From: Albula goreensis
Taxonomy: Eukaryota; Chordata; Actinopteri; Albuliformes; Albulidae
Reading direction: 5' to 3'
Assembly (NCBI GenBank): GCA_022829145.1
Contig: CM040752.1
Location: forward strand, 28,799,586 to 28,863,585
Length of the DNA: 64,000 nucleotides
A program made the translations under genes and the position numbers. Shown in pieces: positions 12,190 through 38,579 of the stretch. The notes beneath the pieces are model-generated. The model had not been told where the DNA came from. It saw only the letters and a list, made by a program, of their open reading frames with translations, and searched no databases. Every line of letters begins with the position of its first letter. The first letter of the stretch is position 1.

Positions 12190-12725
12190 GATGCACACTG
12201 ATGCTGCTAGCTTGTTAATTGGCTCTGCCCATTCACGCTTGCCCAGTCAGCGGAGTCATCCACTGCCATAACAATTTTAAATAATTAAAATAGCTGGCCA
12301 TTTTCAAATCATCCATGTGACACCGAGTCTCTAAATCTTTCTGTGCATTTTTTTGTTTCTCACAGAAACTCATGACATGCAAAGACCTTTCTCTGCTGCA
12401 CTGTAAATTTAAGAATGGCCTGCCAAGGCAGTGTGTGAATGGGTACACCCTGATGAATAATTCAGTGGCATTACATTCAAACTTACTCCTGCACGGCCTC
12501 GGATTGGCCGTGTTGAATAGTGTAGCAGTGCATGAACCGAGGTTGGCCAATCACAAACACCCAAGAGGCACAAGAGCTTGAGCAATCATCTGCATTAATA
12601 AGGCAAGAGAGAGTATCCTGCAGAGTTCGGCTACCTACTTGTGTCCCATAAGGGTGAAGTAGCAACTTTTCAATTCTGCCAATGCAAAGATCAGTCTCCC
12701 AGGGCTCCGTAACAGGCCTACTCAC

Positions 12726-12864
12726 CAGGGGCTTCATCCTCGTCATCTCCGTCGTTCTCTTCATCCTCTATCTCGTCATCCTCCTCCTCCTCCTCCTCCT
12801 CCTCTTCCAGGTCCTCATCCAGGTCGAGCTCCATATCGCTCCCTGAGATGGCCTCTTCAGACAT
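12726..12864 (-). CDS. rad54l2: Rad54l2 (ARIP4) helicase, first coding exon (partial)
   Basis: On the minus strand an ATG at 12864 with G at -3 opens 46 codons plus one base, ending at a consensus donor GGTGAGT (last exon base 12726). The peptide starts MSEEAISGSDMELDLDED, then Leu, nine Glu and a further Asp/Glu-rich stretch ending DEDEAP. Human RAD54L2, as I remember it, starts MSDESASGSDPDLDPD and continues into a similar Glu run, so the SGSD..LD core and the acidic tract both match. The full protein is a nuclear SNF2-type ATPase that interacts with nuclear receptors; none of the ATPase domain lies in the window. The exon's acceptor (TTGTGCAG on the minus strand) is at 12921, so 12865-12920 is leader. 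RAD54L2 lies in human 3p21 with BAP1 and BSN, which supports the call. An unrelated acidic N-terminus remains possible. Confidence 0.65.
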
Positions 12865-12890
12865 GGCGCTCCGCAGTTCTCTGTGAGCAT
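12768..12890 (-). other. Overlapping upstream reading frames in the rad54l2 leader
   Basis: The inferred leader has two upstream ATGs. The first (12901) gives only ATG TGT AGG TAA (12901-12890). Its stop overlaps the second ATG (12890) as TAATG. The second frame runs 40 codons out of frame across the main start and stops at 12768. If the leader is transcribed as modelled, this should limit initiation at the main ATG. Depends on the exon model. Confidence 0.4.
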
Positions 12891-13798
12891 TACCTACACA
12901 TCGTCAGGGCTTCCGGTCTCCTGCACAACACACACACAGCCAGGGTTAGCTACATGTACATGTACAAACAAGCAGCATAACTTATATACTGTATGCGTAT
13001 ATGTATTATCTATAACACAGTAGCCATCTTCTTATTAAAGTTAATGCGAGGGTGTTACTTTTTCAAATAACTCAGGGAATACAATTTTCGTGAACACTCT
13101 CTGCTTCAGTTTTATTTCTTTTATGGCATTTTATTTCACAATAGTACATTATACAATATTTCTTCAAATAAACTCAGAAAGTATGACTGGCTGCAGTGAG
13201 CCTTTAAATTCACAACACTTCCAGACTTGTTCCCAGCAGCTGTCCTGCCTCTGCTCCTTTACCGATTGGGAAACTCTGGCCTGACATGAAAAGAAAGGCG
13301 AAAACACAGACGGGAAAACCCTGGCTGCGCTCACAGAATCTGTGGGATCAAACGCGCTGGCACGGCACACGCTCCGCTAGCACGTTTCTGCTCTTTCCAA
13401 TTCTCCACTTATCTTGAGGGAGGCAGGATCACCACTTCATTTGATCACTTAAGGGAGGTTAAAGGCCGCTTAGTGTTCCCCGCTTAAATTTAACCACATG
13501 AAAGAAATTAAAATAGGATCTAAAAACAACCGTCCCACAGCAACTAAGTAATCAGATATTATGTTTTCTAAGTTTTCTTTTCCTCTCCATTTCTCCTTTA
13601 CTTTAAAATGTGTTAAACGTGGCATGAAAGCAAAACATCCAAGATTTTATAGAGTTCTAGGCTACACATTTTTAAACTTTACACAACTGGGAAATGCTGG
13701 TCATTAAATGCATCCATGAGAGACTGATATACGACAATTTAAAGAGTTTATCCATGTATGAAGTCATATATGAAGTTTATCAGCAAACACAATACCAT

Positions 13799-13803
<5 letters not shown>

Positions 13804-13845
<42 letters not shown>
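13804..13845 (+). repeat. (GA)n microsatellite
   Basis: About 20 AG/GA units, followed by a further purine-rich tract to about 13,990, so the plus strand is almost all purine for some 180 bases. Confidence 0.95.
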
Positions 13846-13847
<2 letters not shown>

Positions 13848-15208
13848 AAGAAATAGATCAGGGAAAGAGTAAATGAGGAGAAAGTGAGATCAGATGAGAG
13901 GACATAGGCAGGAGATGAGAGAGGAGCTAAATCAGAAGAGACAGAACAGATGAGAGACCAGATGAAAGAGCGAAAGAACAAGAACAGATGACAGGGAGAG
14001 AGGAGGAATAAATGCAGAGAGGAGGGGTGACAGAGCCTCTATTGGCAGTAGCTGGCCTGTTACCTGCTACCTACAGGAAAAAGTGTTCTGTCATTTCTCT
14101 GCCTCTACCTGCCTTCACGAATCAGTGTTGGGGCTCCCGGACACGGCGCCAGAATCATTTCCCGCCAATAAAGCGGGAGCGCGAGGGGATGTGGTTGGTG
14201 CGGCGGGTCAGTGAAGGCACCGTGGAGGCGGTCAGAGCCTTTTGTGAGCAAAAAGCCCATGTGGAGACATTCGAAGCACACAGACTCAGGAGGTCGACAG
14301 CAGTTATGCAATCACACTAAGCTGTTATCGACAAGAACCACAGCGTTATCGACGGGGAAGCCTTGTCTGTCTGGGCAGTGACAGCCCACGGGGGCACTTA
14401 CTTCAATTTCCACACATTTACTCGGAAAGGTGGTGAGCAAACAGTGTGCCGTATGATTTCTGCACCTTTCATGCAGTGGAAGTGCAGTCGATAAATGCAC
14501 GGACAATCTGACTGGAAAAGTCAAAATAGCCTTACTTCTGTGACCCCTTACATCAAAACTGAAACAGGTTAGACAATCTACTGTCGGCATAGATGAGAAT
14601 CTTAATACAATTCCTAAGCCTTATAAAAATGTCATAATATAACCTGATTATATTTTAATTTCATGGTTCAGTAACAGATTAACTAATTTGATGGCAAGCC
14701 CATCCTGCATTATAAAATACTACCACCCTGATACTGAATTGAATAATGATCATATCTGTAGCTTACGATACATTAAGGAGCTTCGATTGGTTCTGCAGCT
14801 AAATGTATAATTTAAATAACTGAATGCCTCAGTGGTAACCTTAAACCCAGTATTTAAATGGTACACATGAAGCTCTCTTCCTTCAAATAGGGTCTTCTGG
14901 TTCCCTGGCTTATGTAACCCCTGTCCACTGACAGGTGGAATGAACCATCCAGAGAGGAGGAAGTGCCAATTTCAGCGCCTGCCACCGCTCCCCTCTCCCC
15001 TGCCAGCTTCCATCCTGTGCTTACATAACGGCAGGTGCAGAGGAGACGAAGCTCCGCCCCTTACCCACAGCAGCCTCAGCCCAGCTCCACCAGTCTGCTG
15101 TGCAGTATGGGCACGTCCACCAGCCCCTCGGCCGCTGGTCTATTCCAATTCCAAATCTGCACACGCAGATATACACTCCCACGCATGAGCGCACACTCTC
15201 TCTCTCAC

Positions 15209-15228
15209 GCACGCACGCACGCACGCAT
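15209..15228 (+). repeat. Short (CACG)n tetranucleotide repeat
   Basis: Five or so CACG/GCAC units; every unit carries a CpG. Confidence 0.8.
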
Positions 15229-18200
15229 TAGTTGATTCCACACATGTGTTGTTGGGCTGTTGGCTGTAGATGCTACATTCCTTAGTGCTGCATTTAACAC
15301 AGAAACACCCTGATACTGTCCAATACACTGTCCATCCATCCACCAACCCACTCCCTCATTCTCTGTGTCCTACATATGCATGCAATTCCACTCCAATACT
15401 GTAAATGCAATACATTAATACCACCAAACACACCCAAAGTAGCCTCGCACATTCATTACACACACTCCTTTAACACACAAAAGTAAAGACGCATGCTTAC
15501 ATACAAATCCCTACTGCAACTGAGAAGGGGCTTACGTAACTCAAATAATTTTCAACACCACCTCCCAGACCCCACACGACAACAACTCTCCCTCTCCCTT
15601 TCTCTCTCTCGCTCTCTCATTCTTATTATACTGTCATGAGAATTCCCCCCCCATGAACGCCCACCGCCCCCGGCTCCAACACCATCTCCCTGGGCTGGGC
15701 TCTGACTCATCGGAAAGCTCCCAGTTGTTTTGGTGTTGAATATGGCTTTGTTTCCCTCCTGTGAGCACGCCGCTCTGCCATGCTGTGCTGCTGCTGACGT
15801 GAGCCGCATGCTGAGGCTCGGCTGCGTCGCGCAGCTGGCACACCGCCCTGGAATCTGGGGAATGGAGCACTGGGTGGGCACTGCTGGGGTGCTTCATTTC
15901 GCAGATTCAGCTGGGCTCCTTCATTTTGCTAAACTGTTGCTGAACTCATGAAGCGTTTGGGCAGATGGCATTTCAACCAACTGAATTAAAAGCATCAGAC
16001 CATTGTTGCTGTATGACAGAGCATGAAAATAAATGCAAGTATGCTTCACTGTATACTGAAAGGGTCTACAGCAGAGGTCTCTCAGTTTTTTTTTGGAAGG
16101 TATTTGGTTCGATAGGAAGTTTTTGACGGTGAGGTGGCGAAGGAAGTTATATTTAAGGAATATTTTTCACCCAAAAAAAAAAAAAAAGCTCAAATGGGCT
16201 GCTGGAGGCTTACCCTGTTAAGACACTGTTCAAATGTGTGGATGGGCCCCACATGTTCTGGTACTGAATCAGGACTGAAAGCTCATGTGGTGGCACATTC
16301 TTGCCCATAACATGTCTCCAGCAGGGATTCAGATGGTAGGATGGCTGTGCGCCAATGCAGACCGCTGACATCCTCCAGTGCTTTACAATGTGAGTACGAG
16401 TGGAGCAGGGACTTTGGGATGAAATGTGGCGGAGGACATGGGCAAACGTTTCTGTGCTTCTTTTCATGAGTTTGTTTGGGACACCATATCAACCAACACA
16501 TATTACTGACACTTCCTCTTAAAACTCTGAAACACGTCAGTAACACCAATGATCAGTGAGGCAGACATTCTGCAATGGAGTCACTGAGAATCAACCAAGA
16601 AAATGGCCAGTTCAGTGTGGGCAAGTTTCCAGTTTTTGAAACATGCTCTGGAATACCTTTCAAAGTCCCCACTTGGTGCATCCAACGAGTGTCCATGCTT
16701 TAAAAACACTGATTTGGCCTCCTGCCGGTGCACTTTGGCATTATTACAGCAAAGACATACATAACAGGGAAATAACAAATTTCAAATCTCTCAGACTGAC
16801 ATATTTCGGATGGTGAGGATCAAATGAATGATAACATTAATAATATTACATACACAATATTTAGCACAGTGGTGTGCCCGCTGTCTAGAACAGAATCCTA
16901 GCAGTGCAGTGGCTGAAAGCACAGCTGGCTACAGTGTTGCTAAGGCAAAGAAATGTCTCTAAATGGAGAAAGCAGAATTTTATTAGGCTGGCGATGTGGA
17001 TAATTACCATTACTCGAATTTCAAGTCATTGGTATTGATCAATACAATGACTTAAACACGAAGAAAAACCATTTGATGAATAAACTACTGACCCCACCTG
17101 CTCCTATGGCTGCTACATTTAGTTGTTCACTGATTGAACCTGAGGAGGGAAAACTCCTTGATTTTACAGGAGCTCACCGAAATACACCAGTTTAAGCATA
17201 CAGCTCACATTTTATGAAAGGACTTAAGTGCATAAAGGGTTAGGCTATTTTTCCTCCAACTTCAAATACAAACATTTTTGCTTCTAGCCACACTTTTCAC
17301 ATTTTCAAAAGATACCAGGTTAAACATAATTGAATTTAAAGAGACTAAAATCAGCCAATTCATTCTGTTTAAAATGTTCTTGGTTTTCTCATCGTGATGT
17401 AATTAAGCTTTATATAACTGAGGCATAATAACCATAGAGTGGGGAGCAGCTGTCACATGAATGACTGCTATTTAATTTCGCCAAAATATTTCAGGGTTTC
17501 TCATTCGAACTGGGATATTCTTATATACTTTTACAGAAATAGCAGTAAAGTCAATCAAAATAAATTCCCTAGAGGGGGGGAAAAGACTGATAGTCCCCGG
17601 TGTCTGACAGAAAAAAAAAATAGTGTATGTTCTCCAGCACATCCCACTCTCCCAATCCTTTTGGTTTTCATGGTGAATTACACTGGGATAATCATCAAAA
17701 GCAGTGCTGGAAAGGACAACGCAAATCTCATTATTCAGGCGGATATAAACACAACTAAAATAACAAAATTACATTTCAAATGAATTCCCAAATGAGGCAG
17801 CCGAATGTATTTTCCTCGAAATCACAATAAATCTCCTGCGTACATGCATCTTATTCAGCAGCCCTTTCAGCTAGCTACAATATTTCCCCAATATTATTTT
17901 TTCCCCAAAAAAATAACAAATTATATGTTTATATAATATTATCTTTATATTATTAGTAGTAATAATAAGAGAATTCATGCCTACCTGTTGATAAATGCCT
18001 TTGGTTGGGTCAGATTACAGCATAATAGACACATAAATACAAATACTATTCTTGTAACACCTGAAAAATCCAATCAATAATACAACTTTTTTTTCACAAT
18101 TAGGATACAATCCTATATGATCCTGGAGTCAAAAAATAAAGCAATAATTAGCAGACCAGAGAAGGCTAGAACAGTGGATTCCCATAGAGAGATTCTATTA

Positions 18201-19753
18201 ATCTTGGCACACACTACTTCATTTTGGCCACAGTTTAGCCCTTTTACTCGACCTCCATAGCGCCTGCCACTATAATCTGTTGAACTCAGAATTTGCATAC
18301 TGAAATTGTGGCAAGGCTTAAAACCTGGGCATGAAAACTGGTGTGTCATGCCTTTTGTGCTCCGATAACAGCTCCAGCAAGTGCCTTCCACATTTCCCAT
18401 GGATGTCACAACATTGAAATCCTCTGAAGTCTTTGTCGAGTAGCACCTTTCTGAGGAGTGGCATAAATCATAAAAACCTCCAATGAAAAGGAGCCACCCA
18501 GTGACGTGTGTAAATAAATGCTCAAATCATATGTGAGGTTATTCAAAGCTGAAGAGAAACAGTTGATGGCTTCAACTGTCCCGATTAGTGCTTTATCCAG
18601 GATTTTTGGATCAGCTTTTTTTCTCCAATGGAACCTTACCAATTTTTCTCTTTTTTCTGAATGGGCAAAGATTACTCATGAAGACACACAGAGACTATGC
18701 TTTAAATGCCCAAAGTTGTCCAGGGCGAGGCTAACCTGTGGAAAAGGAATGAATGGATGTACCAAACTAAGAATGTTGCCCATATAAATACATTCTTTTA
18801 AGAAATGTCAAGGATTATGAAGTTCACTTTAACAATATCTTTACAAATAACCAATAGCCTATGTTACCCATACCTACAAAAACTTCATAATTCATTCAAT
18901 CTTATACAGTGATAGTTTCCCATAGTTGTAGGTTCAACACTGCAGAAGTGAATGCTTGCTATAAGAATGGCACAGGCCTCAGTTTCCAATATCCATTTGG
19001 AACTACAAATCCAATGACTACAACATGTAGGCAAAGTAACCCCTTTTTCAAAATGACTTCCATTACTATGCCTTAAAATTTTCTGAAACTGAAGCTGAAT
19101 GACTTACACAATGGTATTGCTATCTGTACAATAACAGGAGATGTAAACATAGCTCTAAGCCCAACACCAAAAGCGGCCAACTTATCTATCAACAGTTCAG
19201 TCTCGCGTTCTAAAACCACACATCAAACGGGGTCAACCACCCCGAGCCACAGGGGCTGCCGTGCACATTTCAGAAAGGGTCAAAGGAGGACAATGCTATC
19301 TGAGGGAGAGCAACACCCTTCAGGAGGCAAAAACTTGTCTGTCATCTGGGAACCTGTCCCATCTTACACAAACAAAGAGGTTTGTTGCCAGAACTTGCAT
19401 GACAACTCAGCAACAAGAGTGTAAATTCTCCCATGTGATCAGGCAGTACTTTCAACAGCCTTAAGACCAGGGGTTGGGAGACAGGGGATTGTACATTTTC
19501 TACAAATCATTTCGGCCATTTCACCTTTCTCCTGTGACCACTGTTTCATGGAGAGAAAGAGTGAGTGCCAGAGTTTCATCTCCAAAAGTAGAAAAAAGAA
19601 AAAAAAAAAAAAAAAAAAACAACAAGGAGCCCACTGAAACGAAAGACAGCTGCTTGCATAAGCTGCATTACATAAGACCTGGGTAATGCGGCTATTACTT
19701 ACAAGTAAAGTTATACAAGATATAGGCTACGGTGAAACACAGACATGCATCGC

Positions 19754-19874
<121 letters not shown>

Positions 19875-21408
19875 CCTGCAGATCATTATACAACACTGCA
19901 GGAAATTCAACAGATAAAAAAGGTCCTTTGTGCAGATGAAATACCCCCAGCCCCATTCCCTCCTCCCCTACGGTCTCTGCCTGAGGTGGACAAATGTAAA
20001 TGCCACTCTGATGTTCTGGCTGAGCGCTTCCAAGGACAGGGCAGTGACTGGGCACTTTGGGGACCAGCTCTCCCCCTCCTCTTTTCTCTGAATGTACATA
20101 TTTTACAAGGAGGGTGCTGGCTGAAGCAAAGCATGCCTCGCATTTTTCAGAAAGGTATGAAAACAAATGGTTTGAGATGGAGAACACAAGTAGGTTCTCC
20201 ACTTACATTGGTGTTCTTGCAGCAGAAATGGAAATAGTCATAGCAGAAGCAGGCTGGCAGGTCACCCAATTGTGATGCTTCACCCAAATCAAACTGAACA
20301 CTCACATGCACAAATAGGTGAATGTACTCTAGACAAGTTAGAATTGTTTTGGAGTAGCAAGGAGGCCGATGCATCCTCAAAAATGCAGAAAGCCAGTGAT
20401 AGACGACACAGAAGTGTTTCCAGAGCTCATAAATCCTCCTCTAACTTTTGTACCAAGGCTTGTATTTCACTTTGGATCCTGCCAAAGGGATTATTTTACA
20501 ACTGTCTTCAGATCAGCCACAGGGGAATTACTAAACAAAAGCTGTTACAGTTTACTTTTCTGCCCTTCTGTAATGTAAAAAAGTAATACTGGACAGCAGT
20601 GTGACAAATCATCCAAACTTCATTTGTCCGAGGGAGGAAATGCTAAAACAGAACCATTCTCGGAAGAACTACAGAGAAATAATTAACCTAGCTTATGCTT
20701 ACCTCATTCTGAAACATCAGATTTAAGATTCTGTTGGCAGAACTACAGATTAGCTTATGTTTTTCCATAGCTTACTTAACTGAACCCTACTCAAGCTACT
20801 CATTTCTATTATTAATTAATTTCTTCTGTGAATTTAAAGAAATACATTCTTAAAATATCTTGGAAGCATTCTTTTATTAGGTAGGCCATTACTTCAAATG
20901 GTGCTTAAATATACCTATACCTACACAGATTGCACTCATTGTCAAGTAATTGTTTTTACAGAAACATACGCATATCGCAGATTGAGGTTCTGATTTGTAG
21001 AAAAATGGGTCAGATGCAACCTGGACAGAAACACTTTTTTTTTCCCAGCTAAAGGTGTTCTGGGACTGACTATTTCACAGTTTAACTTAACTTTCATAAG
21101 AATATTACTGCTTCCTTCCACTACACAACACAGGTTAAAAAAAAATACAGACACACTATAAATACTTTGTCCAATGCGCTATTAAAAGCATGTGGTGCTG
21201 GATTTGGCAGAACAGGGCCTTGTCCCTGTTCTGTACAAGCTGACCTCCAAATAATACCACTGCTGCTACGGTTTTAGAGATAAGCCCGGGTGAACCCCTG
21301 CATTGGATGGATTCCCTGACTCCTCCCCTAAGCCTGACCCCACTGACCTGTCTGTGACCCATCGGTCTGACATCCAAGAGACGCTGCGGCTGGATTCTTC
21401 ACATACTG

Positions 21409-21493
21409 TTGTTGTTTTTATTATTACTATCATTATTGCCATTATTATTACTGTTATTACTACTACTATTATTGTTGTTGTTTTTGTTGTAGG
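21409..21493 (+). repeat. Imperfect TTG/ATT/ACT triplet repeat
   Basis: A patchwork of TTG, ATT and ACT triplets holds 3-bp periodicity for about 85 bp. The frame across it is a repeat artefact. Confidence 0.85.
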
Positions 21494-24400
21494 GAAATAG
21501 GAGACATAGAAGTTGTCAATGGTACTTTAACCTTTACTTTCCCTGGCTAACACTCTTAAACCAGAAACGCTGTGCCACAAATTTGCACACAGGGATTTTT
21601 ACTTCCATCCAAAGCCTTTGTTTCTTGTTCCCTATAATTAAACTTTAAAGTAAGGAAACTCACTCAACGGTACAAGAGACGTGTCCAAACCCATGAGCCC
21701 CCAGGCTGAGTCCAATGCTCCAGTCCCTACACTGCATTCAGTGATGTTGGCAGGGCCAGTCTGAGGGGGTGGGCCAGTCGTAGGCGGATGGACTTGCAGG
21801 TTTCTAGGGCAGGGCCACTGGCCTATACTCAATACACACAGACACTTTTGCAGAGCAAGCAACAGGGGCATTAACCGGAGCAGCCAGTAAGGACAGGTCC
21901 CAGAAAGCTGCACCTTCCTTAGTTCTCTTATGTAACCAAGCAGCAGTGCTCCAGACAGAGCCACCCCAGCCAGCCCCCCTCTCCCCCCAGGGCTGAAAGC
22001 AGTTTCACTGGGACCCACCGGCTTGCTTCTGTCCTGTGACTCACCACAGCACCTTGGCCCATAACTCTCAGTCCATGGGAATGTCTATCTCTACGAGGTG
22101 CGTTGGCGTTAACGTAAGGGAGTCAAAAAAAAAAAAACCCACAAAGCCACAGTGCATTTGTTCCATGAAGGCATTTCTGATTCAACAACAGTACTTCTAA
22201 AACACTTCAAACGCCTCTTCTGTTCATATGGGGTGGTGTAGTTGGCGTTTCAGATGGCAAATGTGGGTTAAAAAAATAAATACTTTTTTTTTTTTTTTTT
22301 TCAAAAACTGAATACTTTCAGTGGTGCGCTCCAGCAGTCTGAAATTGCTATGAAGTGGTCTGAGCACCAGCACTCAACACAGAATGCAGGAGACAGCTGC
22401 TGCAGTGGAATCACTACAGTGAACAATGAAAGACACTGAAGAATGCCTGACAGCACAAAACAAAACGCGCACAATCTGGGGGCGGTAGAATCTGACAAAC
22501 CCAAGTAACTGCTTGGGGATTAGATTTCCTGTACATACAGTTCAATGGATATTATTGCACCTCCTGGAGTTCCAACAAGAGACCGAAATCTTAAGGTTTG
22601 AAATGCTGACCCCAGGCAATTTTACTACAAGAAATACACATTAGAAGGAAGAAGGGTAGCTACATATTTTTCATGGAAGTGGTTGATAAAGTGATGTCCA
22701 ATCATTTGCTCATCAACTTTACATTCTGCAAAAATACATTACATTTGTGATATGTGCAAGAACACGAATCACAGCACCAGGTGAACTTATTTTAGAGGAA
22801 ATCATAAATTTTGTCCAATTTTGTCAAATATTGTCATACATTGACATGTCAGTTTTTAGGCATGGATCATTGTGCCATTCATTTTCAATCTACAGGATGT
22901 GCTATGTCAGCTTAAAAAATTTAGAATGAATCAAGTGCACCTTCAACAACAAAGAAACAACAGTGACAAATGTACAACAAGTGTAAAGAGTCAGAATGTA
23001 TTAAATACATGCAACTTGAAGCAGTTAGGCCTATCTGTGAAATAGTTCCACACATTTGAATGCTGGGCACAAAGTGTGTGTGCCAAATGAGAAGACAGGT
23101 CTAGCTTGTTTCACAGACAGGGAGGTAAAAAGCAAGAGAATCAATAGCTTCAGTGTCATGCCGGCCTCTCAGTGTTCCCCACTGTGAGCACTTACCGGGA
23201 ACAGAACGAAACGAACTCTGCAAGCGAGCCTCAGCTTCCGACGTTCTAGCCAAAAAACAGCTCTCAGTTAATGCTCCTGACAGATTATACCTGGGATCAC
23301 AGCATTAGCCCTGTTCTTACAGTGACAAATTTTCAGCCCTTTTCCGATAACTCTCAAAGAAAAACAAAAATAATAAAACAGTTTTTCTAATTCACAAACT
23401 GTCTCCTCTTTTACTGGTAAATTACAGTGTTTGAAAGGCTTTAACCAGAGTCTATCATTTCAACCCATTTAAACACTGTAGCCTATAAGCCAAAGCTCCA
23501 GGCAGGGCAAGGTACTTTTTGCCATGTTTCAGCTGATGGGCATTACAACCCTTCTCTGTTGCACCGGCTGATTAAAAAGAAGCTTTCAATTATGAGACGC
23601 CTCCAACTCAAAAGAAGAGTAACAGCAGGACTACTTTATCTGGCTTTTTCAGTGTGGGCAAATCCACTTCAAAGCCAGACCATCTCCTGCTTTAATTGTG
23701 CCCCCCCACATGACGTGATTTGGGTCTGGCAACACCTCACCTGGTGCACCAAGTGTAAATAAACCAACTTCCATTTAAAAAAAGTACCAAAAGACAGCCA
23801 CGGTGCAGCACAGACGCTGCGGTGCCCATCCCCCATGAGGACTCCGTGTGCCTGATCATTCCTCTCACTCAAACTCGCAGGTCAAGCTGCACGGAGAAAA
23901 CACAGTGTTCCCTGCCATGAATGACTCCTCTTGTGCTCCATCTATCGTTCCCATTGGGACTGTTGTAGCGTGCTTCGCTGCAACCTGCTGCTTGACAGTC
24001 AAACACCGAGTGAAGCAACATGGAAACACGACTATTCAAAGCAAAATTACTCTTTCAGCAAATTAAAATCGCAGCAAATGTTAGGACACCAGATGACTTG
24101 ATATCTTTACAGTTGCGATTAGACCATCCCTTATCTTTGATTAAGTACCCATACATACGAAAACTATTCGTGTTCAAGAGACCTAATGCCAGCACTAAAA
24201 TCTTTTTCTTCACTCTACCACACTATGCCTACTGTCGTTATTCTCCAACATTCATTTTTTTTTCACTTTAACATCTGCCTCAAAGACGTAAAGATGTGGC
24301 CAGACAATGAATGAATGGGTTTAGATTGTTAAATCCATTTAACAAAGACCTGAACGTGCCAAAGCCAAAGCGCGTGTTTAAGGTCAACGGTGAAAATTAT

Positions 24401-25273
24401 GTTTCGGTCAAACAAACAGGTGTTTCTAATTGAATAACACTAAATACTTGGACAACTGGTTCTGCATGTTTAAAATACTACTGAATCTTTCTGTCGGGGC
24501 ACTGAATCCGGAACATTGCTTGGCTAGCAAGTTAAATTATGTGCTACTGTTACGCAGCCCCATGCCCTATGGTAAGCTATAACATTTTCCCACTAATCTA
24601 TTTACAAACGTCTGTTTTAAAACATAACTGGTAATTGTATATGTTGTTGGCTGGCTAACGTTAACTGATGCCCTATCTAACTACTGAATGGCTTGTTTTC
24701 AAATCCTAATGTAAAGTAATGTAAATTAAACTACAACTTACAAATGGCAAGAATTTTAAGGACTAATATAGAACTATGTGGCTGGATAGCAAAGTAAATA
24801 CACTTTCTGATGTTGTTTGAAAAGAAAAAAAATGCTGCATCACTAGCTAGTATGCTAGCCAGCCTGCCTTGCATCGCGACCACAAAAGGAATTTTGATAC
24901 CTAGCTAAACTAGCTAGCTATGTTGCTACGCTAGCAAACTGATCATATCAAAGTCGTTAATATACTAGTCAACGACTATGACTAGTTAACTGGTGACTTA
25001 AATATGTTTCTCACGACAACACTAAGTCTAGTATCTTCATTTCCTGTTTCATTCGTCCCATCAAATCTGCCCATATGTAGCAGAACACGTTTCATAACCG
25101 GACACTGGCACCATGCAATAGCAAATGCAGACAGCGCTCTGTGTAACCGCTGGTGCTAGCGAAGCTAATGTTAGCGCCTATTGTCCAGAGTTGACATCAG
25201 CTAGCTTTAGAGCTAGCTTTAACGTTGTCTAGGTTGCTCGCTAACGGTGTCAGAAAAATGCCCCAATACTCAC

Positions 25274-25520
25274 GTCGTACTTTTCCTCTGATAAATTTCA
25301 AAATTCATGGGCAATGTCAAACAGTTTCCTTACCTCTCACATTCGCTTTACAGTATTCCCCCTCTGGACCTATTTAATTACAATTTTGCCTACCAGCAAG
25401 CTCTTTTATTTGTTTCACCAGTTTCTTCAAGAGCAACAGCGAGAATGGTCCCCTTTAGGAATACAAAACAACCAGTTCGAAAGTTCCGGGCACGCGCGAC
25501 CAATTCTTGAAATCAGCAGC
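25274..25520 (-). promoter_or_regulatory. rad54l2: Candidate rad54l2 promoter / noncoding first exon
   Basis: On the minus strand the sequence ends in CGAC then GTGAGT, a near-consensus donor with last exon base 25274. Upstream of it (25440-25520 on the plus strand) is a short patch with several CpGs. No ATG-led frame of note precedes the donor, as expected for a leader exon. Start site and exon extent are not determined. Assignment to rad54l2 rests on strand and the lack of other candidates. Confidence 0.35.
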
Positions 25521-27299
<1,779 letters not shown>

Positions 27300-27453
27300 G
27301 CAATTTAGAGTTATTCAGTTGCGGTTGCTTTTGTGTCCAAATGTGTTAGTAATTTAAGTCCCTCTGCCATATGACATCAACATATTTATTATTTTTCTGG
27401 TGATATGGATTGGAGAAGTAGCTAGGAGTCGGAAGACTCGAAGTGGATAAAAC

Positions 27454-38579
<11,126 letters not shown>

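Larger units (their letters stand above)
1..12725 (-). other. rad54l2: rad54l2 intron 3' of the first coding exon (runs off the window)
   Basis: This stretch lies downstream of the donor at 12725 on the minus strand, so it should be intron. I looked on the minus strand for the next Rad54l2 segments (the Ser-rich and Lys/Arg-rich N-terminal region) and saw none, so the next exon is probably left of position 1. The stretch holds a degenerate 35-bp tandem repeat, a perfect hairpin, a fish interspersed repeat, a CA microsatellite, two G-rich blocks and several complex blocks (about 1040-1260, 3700-3860, 4380-4720, 5690-6010, 7560-8130) that look like candidate regulatory DNA. Long open frames here, such as 4354-4731 plus, match nothing I know. 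Intron status is inference from one exon. Confidence 0.5.

Noticed and set aside
23196..23217. Possible tiny leader exon on the minus strand (donor GGTAAGTG, acceptor TTGCAG)
   Set aside because: Only about 20 nt long with a poor pyrimidine tract; two splice-like signals this close are common by chance.
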